A stretch of DNA of 64,000 bases from WVYX01 sp039586815 (GTDB lineage Bacteria; Gemmatimonadota; Gemmatimonadetes; Gemmatimonadales; GWC2-71-9): the NCBI GenBank assembly GCA_039586815.1, contig JBDHJR010000014.1, positions 62,001 to 126,000 on the forward strand, written 5' to 3'. The translations under genes were made by a program, and so were the position numbers. A model generated the notes under the pieces. It saw only the letters and a list, made by a program, of their open reading frames with translations, did no database searches and was not told the origin of the DNA. Positions 23,202-30,826 of the stretch are shown here, one piece after another (the first letter of the stretch is position 1; the number at the start of each line of letters is the position of its first letter).

Positions 23202-24790
23202 GCGGGCGAGGAAGGAAGAAGAGAGCCCAGTCTGAGCTCGTCGTCAACGCCGCAGGACGCCGCGTGCCCACCGTCGTGAACGACACCGAGCAGGTGGCTT
23301 ATCGGGGAGTGGCGGCACACGCACCGGAGGGAGCCAAGCATGGCGCGGCCATCCGTTCCTGCAAGGACTACCCGGAGAACGGCGACAAACGGGTGCCCGA
23401 CCTCAAGACGGCGCTCGAGCGCTGTGGTCTGACCGACGGGATGGTGGTCTCAACGCACCACCACTTCCGCAACGGCGACAAGGTCGCCCTGATGGTCCTG
23501 CAGGCTGCTGCGGAGCTCGGCGTGAAGGATCTGATGTGGTTCCCGAGTGCGTCATTCCCGTGCCACGCGCCCGTCATCGACCTGATGGACAGCGGTGTGG
23601 TGCACCACATAGAGGGCAGCATGAACGGCCCGCTGGGCGAGTACTGTTCGCGCGGGAAGATGCGGGGCCTCGGCGTGCTGCGCTCGCACGGTGGGCGCTG
23701 GCAGGCTGTGCAGGACGGAGAGGTGAAGATCGACGTTGCGGTGATTGCCGCCCCTACGGCCGATCCCTTCGGCAACTGCGACGGTTCCCACGGACCCTCT
23801 GCCTGCGGGTCACTCGGGTTCGCGCTCGCGGACTCGATGTACGCCGAGCGCGTCATCGTGGTGACCGACAACTTGGTGCCGTTCCCCTGCATCCCATGGC
23901 AAGTACAGGGCAACAACGTGGACTGCGTGGTGGAGGTGGATTCCGTCGGCGACCCCTCGAAGATCGTATCCGGCACCACACAGGTAACCAAGAGTCCCGA
24001 CCGGCTGCTCATTGCCGAGTACGTGGCGCGGTTCATCCGTGATGCGGGCATCATGTGCGACGGCTTCTCGTTCCAGGCCGGGGCCGGCGGGATCGCGCTG
24101 GCCTTCGTGCAGTTCCTCAAGGGCATGATGCAACACGCGGGCGTCAAGGCTCGTTTCGTGCGCGGCGGTTCGACGCAATATCTGGTGGAGCTGCTGCGCG
24201 ACGGGCTCACCGACTACATCCTCGATGGGCAGACCTTCGATCTGGCTGCGGTGGAGTCCATCGCCTCCGATCCGCACCACGTTGCCACTTCGCCGTTCAC
24301 GTCCTACAACTACCACGGCAAGGGCAACTTCGCGTCCATGGTGGATGCCACCGTCCTGGGTGCCACCGAGGTGGACGTGAACTTCAACGCGAACGTGGTC
24401 ACTCACTCCGACGGCCTCCTGCTGCACGGCATCGGGGGATGGCAGAACTGCCTGTTCGCTGGCTGCACCATTCTCGCCATTCCGTCATTCCGGGACCGCA
24501 TCCCCGTGATCGTGGACCAGGTCACCACGCTGACGGGACCGGAGGAGTTGATCGACGTCGTGGTGACCGAGCGCGGTATCGCGATCAACCCGCGGCGCGC
24601 CGACCTGCTCGACCGCGTGCGCGGCTCGGATCTCCCGATTCGGCCGATCGGCGAGATCAGGCAGGAAGTTGAACGCTTGATCGGGGGAAAGCCCCAGCCC
24701 CCGCGGCTCACTGACCGTCCCGTGGCCGTGGTGAAGTGGGTGGACGGCACCGTGCTGGACACGGTGTGGCAGGTGGGAGAAGAGACATGA
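23198..24790 (+). CDS. citF: Citrate lyase alpha subunit (acyl-ACP:citrate transferase), CitF-like
   Basis: A 530-residue homologue of CitF, which exchanges acetyl on the carrier protein for citrate. Seen are the N-terminal NAAGRRVPTVV, VSTHHHFRNGDKV, FPSASFPCHAPVIDLM, SAPTADPFGN-like APTADPFGNCDG, FSFQAGAGGIALA, FVRGGSTQYLVE, DATVLGATEVDVNFNANVVT and VVTERGIAINPRR. Length is normal. It overlaps the CitD-CitE stop by 4 bases and itself is overlapped by the zinc-ribbon gene. No citC, citX or citG lies in the window, so assembly of the prosthetic group must be encoded elsewhere, or the complex works differently. Citrate or citramalate is the likely substrate. Confidence 0.9.
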   Translation: MSGRGRKKRAQSELVVNAAGRRVPTVVNDTEQVAYRGVAAHAPEGAKHGAAIRSCKDYPENGDKRVPDLKTALERCGLTDGMVVSTHHHFRNGDKVALMVLQAAAELGVKDLMWFPSASFPCHAPVIDLMDSGVVHHIEGSMNGPLGEYCSRGKMRGLGVLRSHGGRWQAVQDGEVKIDVAVIAAPTADPFGNCDGSHGPSACGSLGFALADSMYAERVIVVTDNLVPFPCIPWQVQGNNVDCVVEVDSVGDPSKIVSGTTQVTKSPDRLLIAEYVARFIRDAGIMCDGFSFQAGAGGIALAFVQFLKGMMQHAGVKARFVRGGSTQYLVELLRDGLTDYILDGQTFDLAAVESIASDPHHVATSPFTSYNYHGKGNFASMVDATVLGATEVDVNFNANVVTHSDGLLLHGIGGWQNCLFAGCTILAIPSFRDRIPVIVDQVTTLTGPEELIDVVVTERGIAINPRRADLLDRVRGSDLPIRPIGEIRQEVERLIGGKPQPPRLTDRPVAVVKWVDGTVLDTVWQVGEET

Positions 24791-24966
24791 TCGGGCTGAC
24801 GAGACGTGAAGACATCGTGCCGCTGTGTCCCCATTGCTCCGCGGACGTCGTCGAAGTGTGGTACAAGGAGTTGGCAGGGATGCTGGGCAAGCGGTTCCTC
24901 TATTTCTGCCCGGCGTGCCACAAGGTGCTGGGGATCTCCCACCGCAAGGGCTTCTGGATGGGCTGA
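24787..24966 (+). CDS. Small zinc-ribbon protein of the citrate lyase operon
   Basis: A 59-residue protein with two Cys pairs, CPHC near residue 16 and CPAC near residue 43, spaced as a zinc ribbon. The ends are basic (GLTRRED and SHRKGFWMG). Its ATG overlaps the CitF stop as ATGA, so it is translated with the citrate lyase genes. It is followed by a hairpin. No family is recognised. A structural or metal-supply role for the lyase complex, or a regulator, can be imagined but not shown. Confidence 0.72.
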   Translation: MIGLTRREDIVPLCPHCSADVVEVWYKELAGMLGKRFLYFCPACHKVLGISHRKGFWMG

Positions 24967-24973
24967 GCCCCAC

Positions 24974-25019
24974 CTCCCCCTTGGGGAGCCTTAAATCGCC
25001 TTTCATCCCCTCTTAAGGC
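24974..25019 (+). terminator. Hairpin and inverted repeat after the citrate lyase cluster
   Basis: CTCCCC-CTT-GGGGAG (24974-24988) forms a 6-bp stem 8 bases after the zinc-ribbon stop. Next, GCCTTAA (24988-24994) and TTAAGGC (25013-25019) are inverted repeats flanking a pyrimidine-rich stretch. They may terminate the citrate lyase transcript or attenuate read-through into the HMG-CoA synthase genes. Confidence 0.5.
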
Positions 25020-25076
25020 ACCGCGCCCCCTATTGCCCCGAGAGTCCCATTTCACGCTCCGCGGTGGGAGGCGGCA

Positions 25077-26123
25077 ATGTCAGGGATCGTGGGTTACGGG
25101 GCGTTCATACCCCGAAATCGGATAAAGACGGAAGAGATTGCCCGCCAATGGGGCAAGGAGCCCGAGACCATTCGCAGGGGGCTTCTGCTGGAGGAGAAGT
25201 CCGTCCCCGGGATCGACGAGGATACGATCACCATCTCGGTGGCGGCAGCGCAGAGTGCCATCGAGCGGGCCGGCATCGATCCCAAGAGGATCGGCGCCGT
25301 GTACATCGGGTCGGAATCGCACCCCTATGCGGTGAAGCCCAGTGGAACCGTGCTGGTCGATGCACTGGGTATCGGGCCTGAGGTGCACGTGGCCGACTTC
25401 GAGTTCGCCTGCAAGGCCGGGACGGAAGCGATGTTCGTCGCCTTCGGCCTGGTGGAAGCGGGCCGGGTCGAGTACGCGCTCGGTATCGGCGCCGACACCT
25501 CGCAGGGCGCGCCCAACGACGCGCTGGAGTTCTCGGCGTCGGCGGGTGGCGCAGCGTACATATTCGGCCGCAAGAACGTGCTCGTCGAAGTGATGGAAAC
25601 CCATAGCTACACGAGCGACACCCCTGACTTCTGGCGGCGGGAAGGCGAGTTCTATCCGCGGCACGGGGGCCGCTTCACGGGCGAGCCGGCCTACTTCAAG
25701 CACGTGCTCGCCGCGAGTCGGGCGATCCTCGACAAGTCGGGGCTCAAGGCCAAGGACTTCCGCTTCGCGGTCTTCCACATGCCGAACGGCAAGTTCCCGC
25801 TGTCGGCGGGCAAGACGCTGGGGTTCTCGAAGGAGCAGCTCGAGACCGGCTGGGTGGTGCCTACCATGGGGAACACGTACTCCGGTTCCTCGCCGACCGG
25901 TCTGGCGGCCATTCTGGACGTGGCGGAGCCGGACGACCTGATTCTCATCACTTCGTTCGGCTCGGGCGCCGGCAGTGACTCGTTCGTGCTCAAGGCCACA
26001 GAAGAGTTGCCGCGGCGGCGACCGCGGGCACCGACGGTGCGGTCGATGCTGGAGGGGCAGCGTCGCTACCTGAGCTACGGCGAGTATTCCAAGTACCGCG
26101 AGAAGATCATCGTGAACCAGTAG
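25077..26123 (+). CDS. Archaeal-type hydroxymethylglutaryl-CoA synthase
   Basis: A 348-residue thiolase-fold enzyme predicted to condense acetyl-CoA with acetoacetyl-CoA to HMG-CoA. The catalytic set is visible: Glu80 in GSESHPYAVKP, Cys112 in FEFACKAGTEAM and His234 in FHMPNGKFP. Length and motifs match the short archaeal class, not the roughly 390-residue HMG-CoA synthase of Gram-positive bacteria. ATG at 25077 has GGGAGG upstream. It heads the gene order synthase, thiolase, DUF35 known from archaeal mevalonate operons, where the three proteins form one substrate-channelling complex. No HMG-CoA reductase or mevalonate kinase gene is in the window, so the fate of HMG-CoA is open. Confidence 0.88.
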   Translation: MSGIVGYGAFIPRNRIKTEEIARQWGKEPETIRRGLLLEEKSVPGIDEDTITISVAAAQSAIERAGIDPKRIGAVYIGSESHPYAVKPSGTVLVDALGIGPEVHVADFEFACKAGTEAMFVAFGLVEAGRVEYALGIGADTSQGAPNDALEFSASAGGAAYIFGRKNVLVEVMETHSYTSDTPDFWRREGEFYPRHGGRFTGEPAYFKHVLAASRAILDKSGLKAKDFRFAVFHMPNGKFPLSAGKTLGFSKEQLETGWVVPTMGNTYSGSSPTGLAAILDVAEPDDLILITSFGSGAGSDSFVLKATEELPRRRPRAPTVRSMLEGQRRYLSYGEYSKYREKIIVNQ

Positions 26124-26164
26124 GCGGCGGGTCGGCTGACCGCAGAGGCTGAGAGGAGGGGTAG

Positions 26165-27313
26165 ATGCGGGAGGTGGCGATCGTCGGTGCGGGCATGACC
26201 CGATTCGGCGAAATATGGCAGTCGAGTCTTCGCGACCTCTTCGTCGAGGCGGCCACGGAGGCGATGCGTGACGCGTCGGCGGACCATCTCGACTCCATGT
26301 ACGTTGGCAACATGTCGGGCGGGCAGTTCGTGGGCCAGGAGCACCTCGGGCCCTTGATGGCCGATCACCTGGGCATGGCGGGGGTCGCGGCCGCGCGCGT
26401 CGAGTCGGCCTGCGCGTCCGGTGGTGTCGCTTTGCGCACGGCGTTTCTTGAGGTTGCCTCCGGGATGAGCGATCTGGTTCTCGCGGCGGGCGTCGAGAAG
26501 ATGAACGACGGTGCCGACGTGACCTCGGTGCTGGCTTCGGCTGCCGATCAGGAAACCGAGGTCTATCACGGCATCACGTTCCCGGGTCTCTACGCGATGA
26601 TCGCGCGCGCCCATATGGAGGCGTACGGCACGACGGACGAGGACTTGGCCGCAGTCTCGGTGAAGAATCACCGCCACGGAGCCATGAACCCCAAGGCGCA
26701 GTTCCGCCGGGAGGTGACGCCCGAGGAGGTGATGAACTCGTCGCTGGTGGCGGCTCCGCTGAGGCTGCTGCATTGCTCCCCGGTTAGCGACGGCGCGGCG
26801 GCGGTGTTGCTCTGCCCCTTGGAGCGAGCCAAGGAGTTCACCGATCGGCCGGTCAAGATCATCGGCAGCGGTCTCGCCACGGGCTCGATGGCGCTGGCCG
26901 ATCGCAACGATCCGGCCTTCCTCGACTCGGTGCAGCTCTCCGCGGGTCGGGCCTACAAGATGGCCGGCATCAAGCCCTCGGATGTGGACGTGGTGGAGGT
27001 GCACGACTGCTTCTCCATTGCCGAGATCTGTTGTCTCGAGGCCCTCTGCATTGTGGAGCGGGGCAAGGGAGGCGAGGCGGCTAGATCCGGGTTCTCGGCT
27101 CTGGGTGGCAAGGTGCCGGTGAATACCAGTGGCGGACTCAAGTCCAAGGGGCATCCGGTGGGGGCCACCGGCGTGGCGCAGGCCATCGAGATCTTCGAGC
27201 AGCTACGCGGGGAAGCGGGTGACCGTCAGGTGGCCGATGCCGGCATCGGGATGAGTCAGAACATGGGGGGGTCGGGCGCGAGCTCGGTCGTCCACATCTT
27301 CGAGAGGGTTTGA
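26165..27313 (+). CDS. Archaeal-type acetoacetyl-CoA thiolase
   Basis: A 382-residue thiolase of the archaeal/SCP2-like class. The nucleophile is Cys83 in VESACASGG. HDCFSIAEI near residue 279, His330 in KGHPVGATG and the C-terminal NMGGSGASSV complete the usual set. It should make acetoacetyl-CoA from two acetyl-CoA and hand it to the adjacent synthase. ATG at 26165 has GAGGAGGGG upstream and lies 41 bases after the synthase stop. The DUF35 gene follows after 3 bases. This arrangement supports a complex rather than a free degradative thiolase. Confidence 0.88.
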   Translation: MREVAIVGAGMTRFGEIWQSSLRDLFVEAATEAMRDASADHLDSMYVGNMSGGQFVGQEHLGPLMADHLGMAGVAAARVESACASGGVALRTAFLEVASGMSDLVLAAGVEKMNDGADVTSVLASAADQETEVYHGITFPGLYAMIARAHMEAYGTTDEDLAAVSVKNHRHGAMNPKAQFRREVTPEEVMNSSLVAAPLRLLHCSPVSDGAAAVLLCPLERAKEFTDRPVKIIGSGLATGSMALADRNDPAFLDSVQLSAGRAYKMAGIKPSDVDVVEVHDCFSIAEICCLEALCIVERGKGGEAARSGFSALGGKVPVNTSGGLKSKGHPVGATGVAQAIEIFEQLRGEAGDRQVADAGIGMSQNMGGSGASSVVHIFERV

Positions 27314-27316
27314 GCC

Positions 27317-27709
27317 ATGCCGAGTCCCAGGTACTGGAGAGAGATCCCCAACCGCTACCGCCTCGAGGCATCGCGCTGCTGCGGTTGCGGCAAGGTGGCT
27401 TTCCCCGCTCGCAAAGTATGCCCCTCGTGCGGTGCCGATGACTGGAAGGAAATACAGCTCTCGCGCCACGGCCGGGTCGTCACATCTACCGTCATTCACG
27501 TGCCACCGGATGACTTCCTGATGGAGGCACCGTATGCGATGGCGGTGGTGGAAACGCCGGAAGGCGCGCGGCTGATGGTGCAGGTCGTGGACTGCGAGCC
27601 CGCCGCGGTGACCCCCGGGACGGAGGTGGACCTGGAGTTCCGTTTGATCCGGAGGGAGGGGCACGGCGGCATCCTGTGCTACGGCTACAAGGGCGTGCCG
27701 ACCGCTTAG
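27317..27709 (+). CDS. DUF35 OB-fold/zinc-ribbon protein, scaffold of the thiolase-HMG-CoA synthase complex
   Basis: A 130-residue protein with a rubredoxin-like zinc ribbon (Cys21, Cys22, Cys24, Cys35 and Cys38 in CCGCG and VCPSCGADD) followed by an OB-fold region (VVTSTVIHVPPDDF, AVVETPEGARLMVQVVDCE). In archaea DUF35 bridges the thiolase and HMG-CoA synthase in one assembly, making the unfavourable thiolase reaction run forward. Its place as third gene directly after thiolase, 3 bases apart, supports the same role here. It has no catalytic residues of its own. Confidence 0.88.
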   Translation: MPSPRYWREIPNRYRLEASRCCGCGKVAFPARKVCPSCGADDWKEIQLSRHGRVVTSTVIHVPPDDFLMEAPYAMAVVETPEGARLMVQVVDCEPAAVTPGTEVDLEFRLIRREGHGGILCYGYKGVPTA

Positions 27710-27739
27710 GAGCGTCGGGCCCCGTCCGAGGGGGTGTGC

Positions 27740-27919
27740 ATGCGGAAGGTTCGAGTGTGGGCGGAGCTGAGCGAGGAGGCGTTCCACGCGTATGAGGGAG
27801 AGGCACGCAGACGCGGCGTGGAAGTCGAGGCCTTGGTAGAGCAAACCGTGAACTGCCTGCTACAGGAGCTGGAACGCGAGGAGAACGAGGGGACCGACTA
27901 CCCCATCATTCCTTCGTAG
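27740..27919 (+). CDS. Small hypothetical protein
   Basis: A 59-residue acidic protein that starts MRKVRVWAELSEEAF and contains a helix-rich middle (EGEARRRGVEVEALVEQ) and an acidic tail. Start ATG at 27740 is preceded by GAGGGGG. It has the size and pattern of a ribbon-helix-helix or coiled-coil adaptor, but I recognise no family. It lies 30 bases after DUF35 and 19 before the nitroreductase, in the same direction, so it is probably co-transcribed. Confidence 0.6.
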   Translation: MRKVRVWAELSEEAFHAYEGEARRRGVEVEALVEQTVNCLLQELEREENEGTDYPIIPS

Positions 27920-27938
27920 GCTCCGGGAACGAACGGCG

Positions 27939-28547
27939 GTGCGACTGGAACCGGTCGTCGATCTCCCTGACCCTGTGCTCCAGGGCGATGTATCGGTGCA
28001 GGCTGCCTTGCACGCCCGGCGGTCGGTCCGCGATTTCAGCGACGAGCCGCTCACCCTCGACGACGTGGCGCAGCTGCTGTGGTCGGCGCAGGGCATCACC
28101 GGCCCCGACGGCGGACGAGCTGCTCCATCGGCCGGCGGCCTCAATCCCCTGGAGATCTATCTCGTCGTCGGGGCAGTGACGGAGCTCCCTCCCGGCGTCT
28201 ACCGCTACCTACCCACGCGACACGAGCTGGCGCGGACCGCAGACGGCGACCGCCGATCCGCGCTCGCGCGGGCGGCCGTGAGGCAGGACTGGGTGAAGGC
28301 CGCCCCGGCCACCCTCGCCGTGGCGGCCGTCTACTCCCGAACCACGGACAAGTACGGCGACCGGGGGCGCAAGTACGTGCACATGGACGCAGGACACGCA
28401 GCGCAAAACGTGTATCTGCAGGCCGTCGCTCTCGACTTGTGCACCACGTTCGTCGGTGCGTTTCACGACAACCAGATCAAGCAAGTACTCGAACTGCCCG
28501 CCGCCGAGCATCCACTCGGCTTGTTGCCGGTGGGACATCCGCGGTAG
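27939..28547 (+). CDS. Nitroreductase-family protein (SagB/ThcOx type)
   Basis: A 202-residue flavin-binding nitroreductase fold protein. It has the FMN-binding start ARRSVRDFSDEPLT, LLWSAQGITG, PSAGGLNPLEIYLVV and a C-terminal LGLLPVGHPR. The SagB-like subgroup includes azoline oxidases of peptide-maturation clusters, but no precursor peptide or cyclodehydratase is present here, so a free NAD(P)H or thiol oxidoreductase role is more likely. The start is GTG at 27939 with a weak ribosome site. It is the last gene of the long plus-strand series before the peroxidase. Confidence 0.82.
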   Translation: MRLEPVVDLPDPVLQGDVSVQAALHARRSVRDFSDEPLTLDDVAQLLWSAQGITGPDGGRAAPSAGGLNPLEIYLVVGAVTELPPGVYRYLPTRHELARTADGDRRSALARAAVRQDWVKAAPATLAVAAVYSRTTDKYGDRGRKYVHMDAGHAAQNVYLQAVALDLCTTFVGAFHDNQIKQVLELPAAEHPLGLLPVGHPR

Positions 28548-28588
28548 CCGGCGTGCGGGGAGGCATCCCGAACCGAGGAGCACTGCCA

Positions 28589-29665
28589 ATGCGTGTGGCG
28601 ATTCTGGGTCTCGCGGCCCTCACGATCATCGGCTGTGAAGCGGCGCCGCCGGCAGAGCAGGCGGAGGAGTTCGGCGGGCTGCGCCTCACGCCGGCGATGC
28701 TGGAGATATTCGAGCCGATACCGGACGGTCCCCCCCCGTTGGCGGACAACCCGATCACGGAGGAGAAGGTGGAGCTGGGCAAGATGCTCTATCTGGACCC
28801 GCGGCTCTCCAAGAGCTGGCTGATCAGCTGCAATACCTGCCACAACCTGGGCCTGGCCGGGGTCGACCTGCTCGAGACGTCAGTCGGCCATGGGTGGCAG
28901 CGGGGCCCCCGCAACGCTCCGACCGTGCTGAATGCCGTGTATAACGTGGCACAGTTCTGGGATGGCCGCGCGGCCGATCTCCACGAGCAGGCCATGGGTC
29001 CCGTACAGGCGGCAGTGGAGATGAACAACACTCCGGAGCGGGTGGTGCAGACGCTGGCGAGCATTCCGGAGTACGTGGAGCGGTTCGGCGCTGCTTTCCC
29101 CGACGATCCCGAACCGGTGAGCTTCAACAACATGGCGATGGCCATCGAAGCGTTCGAAGCCACGCTCGTCACGCCGGGCTCCCGGTTCGACGACTACCTG
29201 CGCGGTGACGAGGACGGGCTCTCCCTCGACGAGAAGGAGGGGCTCACGCTCTTCGTGCAGAAAGGCTGCGCAGGCTGTCACGCCGGCGTGAACATGGGTG
29301 GCGCGGGCTACTACCCCTTCGGCGTCGTGGAGAAGCCCGAGGCGGAGATTCTCCCACCGGATGACAAGGGCCGGTTCGCGGTGACTCAGAGCGCTACGGA
29401 CGAGTACGTCTTCAAGTCTCCATCACTGCGCAACATCGCGCTGACCGCTCCCTACTTCCATTCGGGCGGTGTGTGGGATCTGGGCGTCGCGGTGGAGGTC
29501 ATGGCGACCGCCCAGCTGGGGGCCGCGCTCACGCAGGGCGAACAGGAGGCCGTGGTGGCGTTCCTCCAAACGCTGACGGGACGCCAGCCGGTGGTGGAGT
29601 ATCCGACATTGCCGCCGCACACCGTCGCGACGCCACTGCCGGATGTAGGCCCCGGAGGGGACTGA
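28589..29665 (+). CDS. Di-haem cytochrome-c peroxidase-like lipoprotein
   Basis: A 358-residue periplasmic protein of the CcpA/MauG family, reducing hydrogen peroxide with electrons from cytochromes or modifying a partner. Two haem c sites are seen: CNTCH (Cys81, Cys84, His85) and CAGCH (Cys227, Cys230, His231). Other family segments are FWDGRAADLHEQAMGP and FKSPSLRNIALTAPYFHSGG. The start ATG at 28589 gives a signal peptide ending in the lipobox TIIGC (Cys16), so it should be membrane-anchored, which is less usual than a soluble form. It reads to within 12 bases of a convergent DUF3006 gene. Confidence 0.9.
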   Translation: MRVAILGLAALTIIGCEAAPPAEQAEEFGGLRLTPAMLEIFEPIPDGPPPLADNPITEEKVELGKMLYLDPRLSKSWLISCNTCHNLGLAGVDLLETSVGHGWQRGPRNAPTVLNAVYNVAQFWDGRAADLHEQAMGPVQAAVEMNNTPERVVQTLASIPEYVERFGAAFPDDPEPVSFNNMAMAIEAFEATLVTPGSRFDDYLRGDEDGLSLDEKEGLTLFVQKGCAGCHAGVNMGGAGYYPFGVVEKPEAEILPPDDKGRFAVTQSATDEYVFKSPSLRNIALTAPYFHSGGVWDLGVAVEVMATAQLGAALTQGEQEAVVAFLQTLTGRQPVVEYPTLPPHTVATPLPDVGPGGD

Positions 29666-29677
29666 CGCGGAGCGGGT

Positions 29678-29965
29678 CTAGCCTTCCCCGTCTGGATGGA
29701 GGAAGCCGTGCTCGTCGCTGCCGCGTAGCTTCTCGGTGAGGTCGGCGGAGAGCTGCTGGCGCCGCTGTGTTTCGCCTTCGTCGACCTCGGCCGAGGACCA
29801 ATCGGGGGTTCCGTCGTCGGCCACGAGGACCTTGAGCACGGTCCGCTCGGCGACGCCGGGCGGCAACTCATTCAGGGGGACCGTGAAGGCACGCCCGTGA
29901 TCGTCCAGGATTACGGCGTCCGAAGCATGCACCTTGTCGACCGCGAGGTAATGCGGGGATCCCAT
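29678..29965 (-). CDS. DUF3006-family protein (first copy)
   Basis: A 95-residue protein with the DUF3006 pattern: an N-terminal VDKVHASDAVILDDHGRAF strand pair, then VPLNELPPGVAERTVLKV and an acidic, charged tail (EVDEGETQRRQQL). A paralogue lies at 33516-33791 with the same plan (VDRIRHRTALLVDD, PTSRLPRELAEGQVLLV). Function of the family is unknown. Unlike the second copy, this one is not beside a ComEC-like gene. It is convergent with the peroxidase. Confidence 0.7.
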   Translation of the reverse strand: MGSPHYLAVDKVHASDAVILDDHGRAFTVPLNELPPGVAERTVLKVLVADDGTPDWSSAEVDEGETQRRQQLSADLTEKLRGSDEHGFLHPDGEG

Positions 29966-30023
29966 ACAGCTAAACCTACGCTCGAAGCGCTGAGACCGTA
30001 ATCGTCCCCCGAAGTCGCTGCGG

Positions 30024-30626
30024 CTATGACCCCGCCGGGGTGATGGGGATGCGCACCCTGGTCCTCTCCCACTCGAGCACCAGCGTCACCGCGTCTCCAT
30101 CGGCCGGCTCGACCCGGAAGGTCATGGTCTCGACGTGCTGGTCGAGTTGCTCCCGCGGCAGCTTCGCCTTCCCGACTTCCTGGGCCTTCACCTTGTAGTT
30201 GTACTGCGCAATGTGGCCCCACTGCGTGATCGAACGGTTCACGATCACGACCCATTCGTCCTCACCGGGCACCGTGTAGAGCGAGTAGCTCCCCCATCCG
30301 ATCTCGATGCCCGCCACGTTGAGCGAAGTCATGGTGTGAATCATGGTCGGCTCGTTGGCGCCGGTGCGCCACAACTTGCCGTAGGGCACGTCCCGCCCCC
30401 CGATCATCGTGCGTCCGCGGGCCGACGGGCGGCCGTAGCAGATCTTCACGGTGTGACCGGCCACGGAGAAGGAGAGCGAATCCAGGGGGCTGAGTCTGTC
30501 CTCGGTCGGCAGGTCCATCACTACGCACGACGTATCCGGCCCGCGCGGCGCGGGCGCCGGAACCCCCGGCAGGCCGCCGAGCCCCGGGAGCATCGAGAGC
30601 ATCAAGCCCATGCTGGCAACGATCAT
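30024..30626 (-). CDS. DUF2911-family secreted protein
   Basis: A 200-residue protein of the DUF2911 group. A hydrophobic N-terminus suggests export. The conserved core is visible: VKICYGRPSARGRTMIGG, VPYGKLWRTGANEPT, AGIEIGWGSYSLYTVPGED and VIVNRSITQWG. ATG at 30626 is preceded by AAGGAGG. Function is unknown. The gene diverges from a Ser/Thr kinase and lies 58 bases before the first DUF3006 gene on the same strand. Confidence 0.82.
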   Translation of the reverse strand: MIVASMGLMLSMLPGLGGLPGVPAPAPRGPDTSCVVMDLPTEDRLSPLDSLSFSVAGHTVKICYGRPSARGRTMIGGRDVPYGKLWRTGANEPTMIHTMTSLNVAGIEIGWGSYSLYTVPGEDEWVVIVNRSITQWGHIAQYNYKVKAQEVGKAKLPREQLDQHVETMTFRVEPADGDAVTLVLEWERTRVRIPITPAGS

Positions 30627-30826
30627 CGAACCTCCTTCAACGGGCACTCCGGCCAATCTAGCCCCATCCCCGTGCAGAGCACCACCTGCCTGTAACGCCC
30701 ATGTATACCCCGCAGGTTCCCGGAGTCTTCACACTGTCGTAACGGGGAACTTTTGAGTCTGGTTGCCGTACGTTAAGGGAATCGCGGGCTGTCGCACGAC
30801 GACTCTCTGGCCCATCTTTCTGCGCC
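30627..30826. other. 200-base divergent gap upstream of a kinase and DUF2911
   Basis: No gene seen. It should hold the promoters of the divergent DUF2911 and kinase genes. I found no convincing -35/-10 pair or repeat, and the kinase ATG has only a weak ribosome site. Confidence 0.4.

Noticed and set aside
14309..24790. Reductive TCA cycle cluster
   Set aside because: Aconitase, isocitrate dehydrogenase, citrate lyase and an oxoacid:ferredoxin oxidoreductase are present, but no fumarate reductase, succinyl-CoA synthetase or ATP-citrate lyase is seen, the oxidoreductase is in a separate operon, and its substrate is unknown.
27939..28547. Ribosomal-peptide (azoline) biosynthesis cluster
   Set aside because: Only a SagB-like oxidase is present. 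No YcaO, transporter or convincing precursor is in the window.
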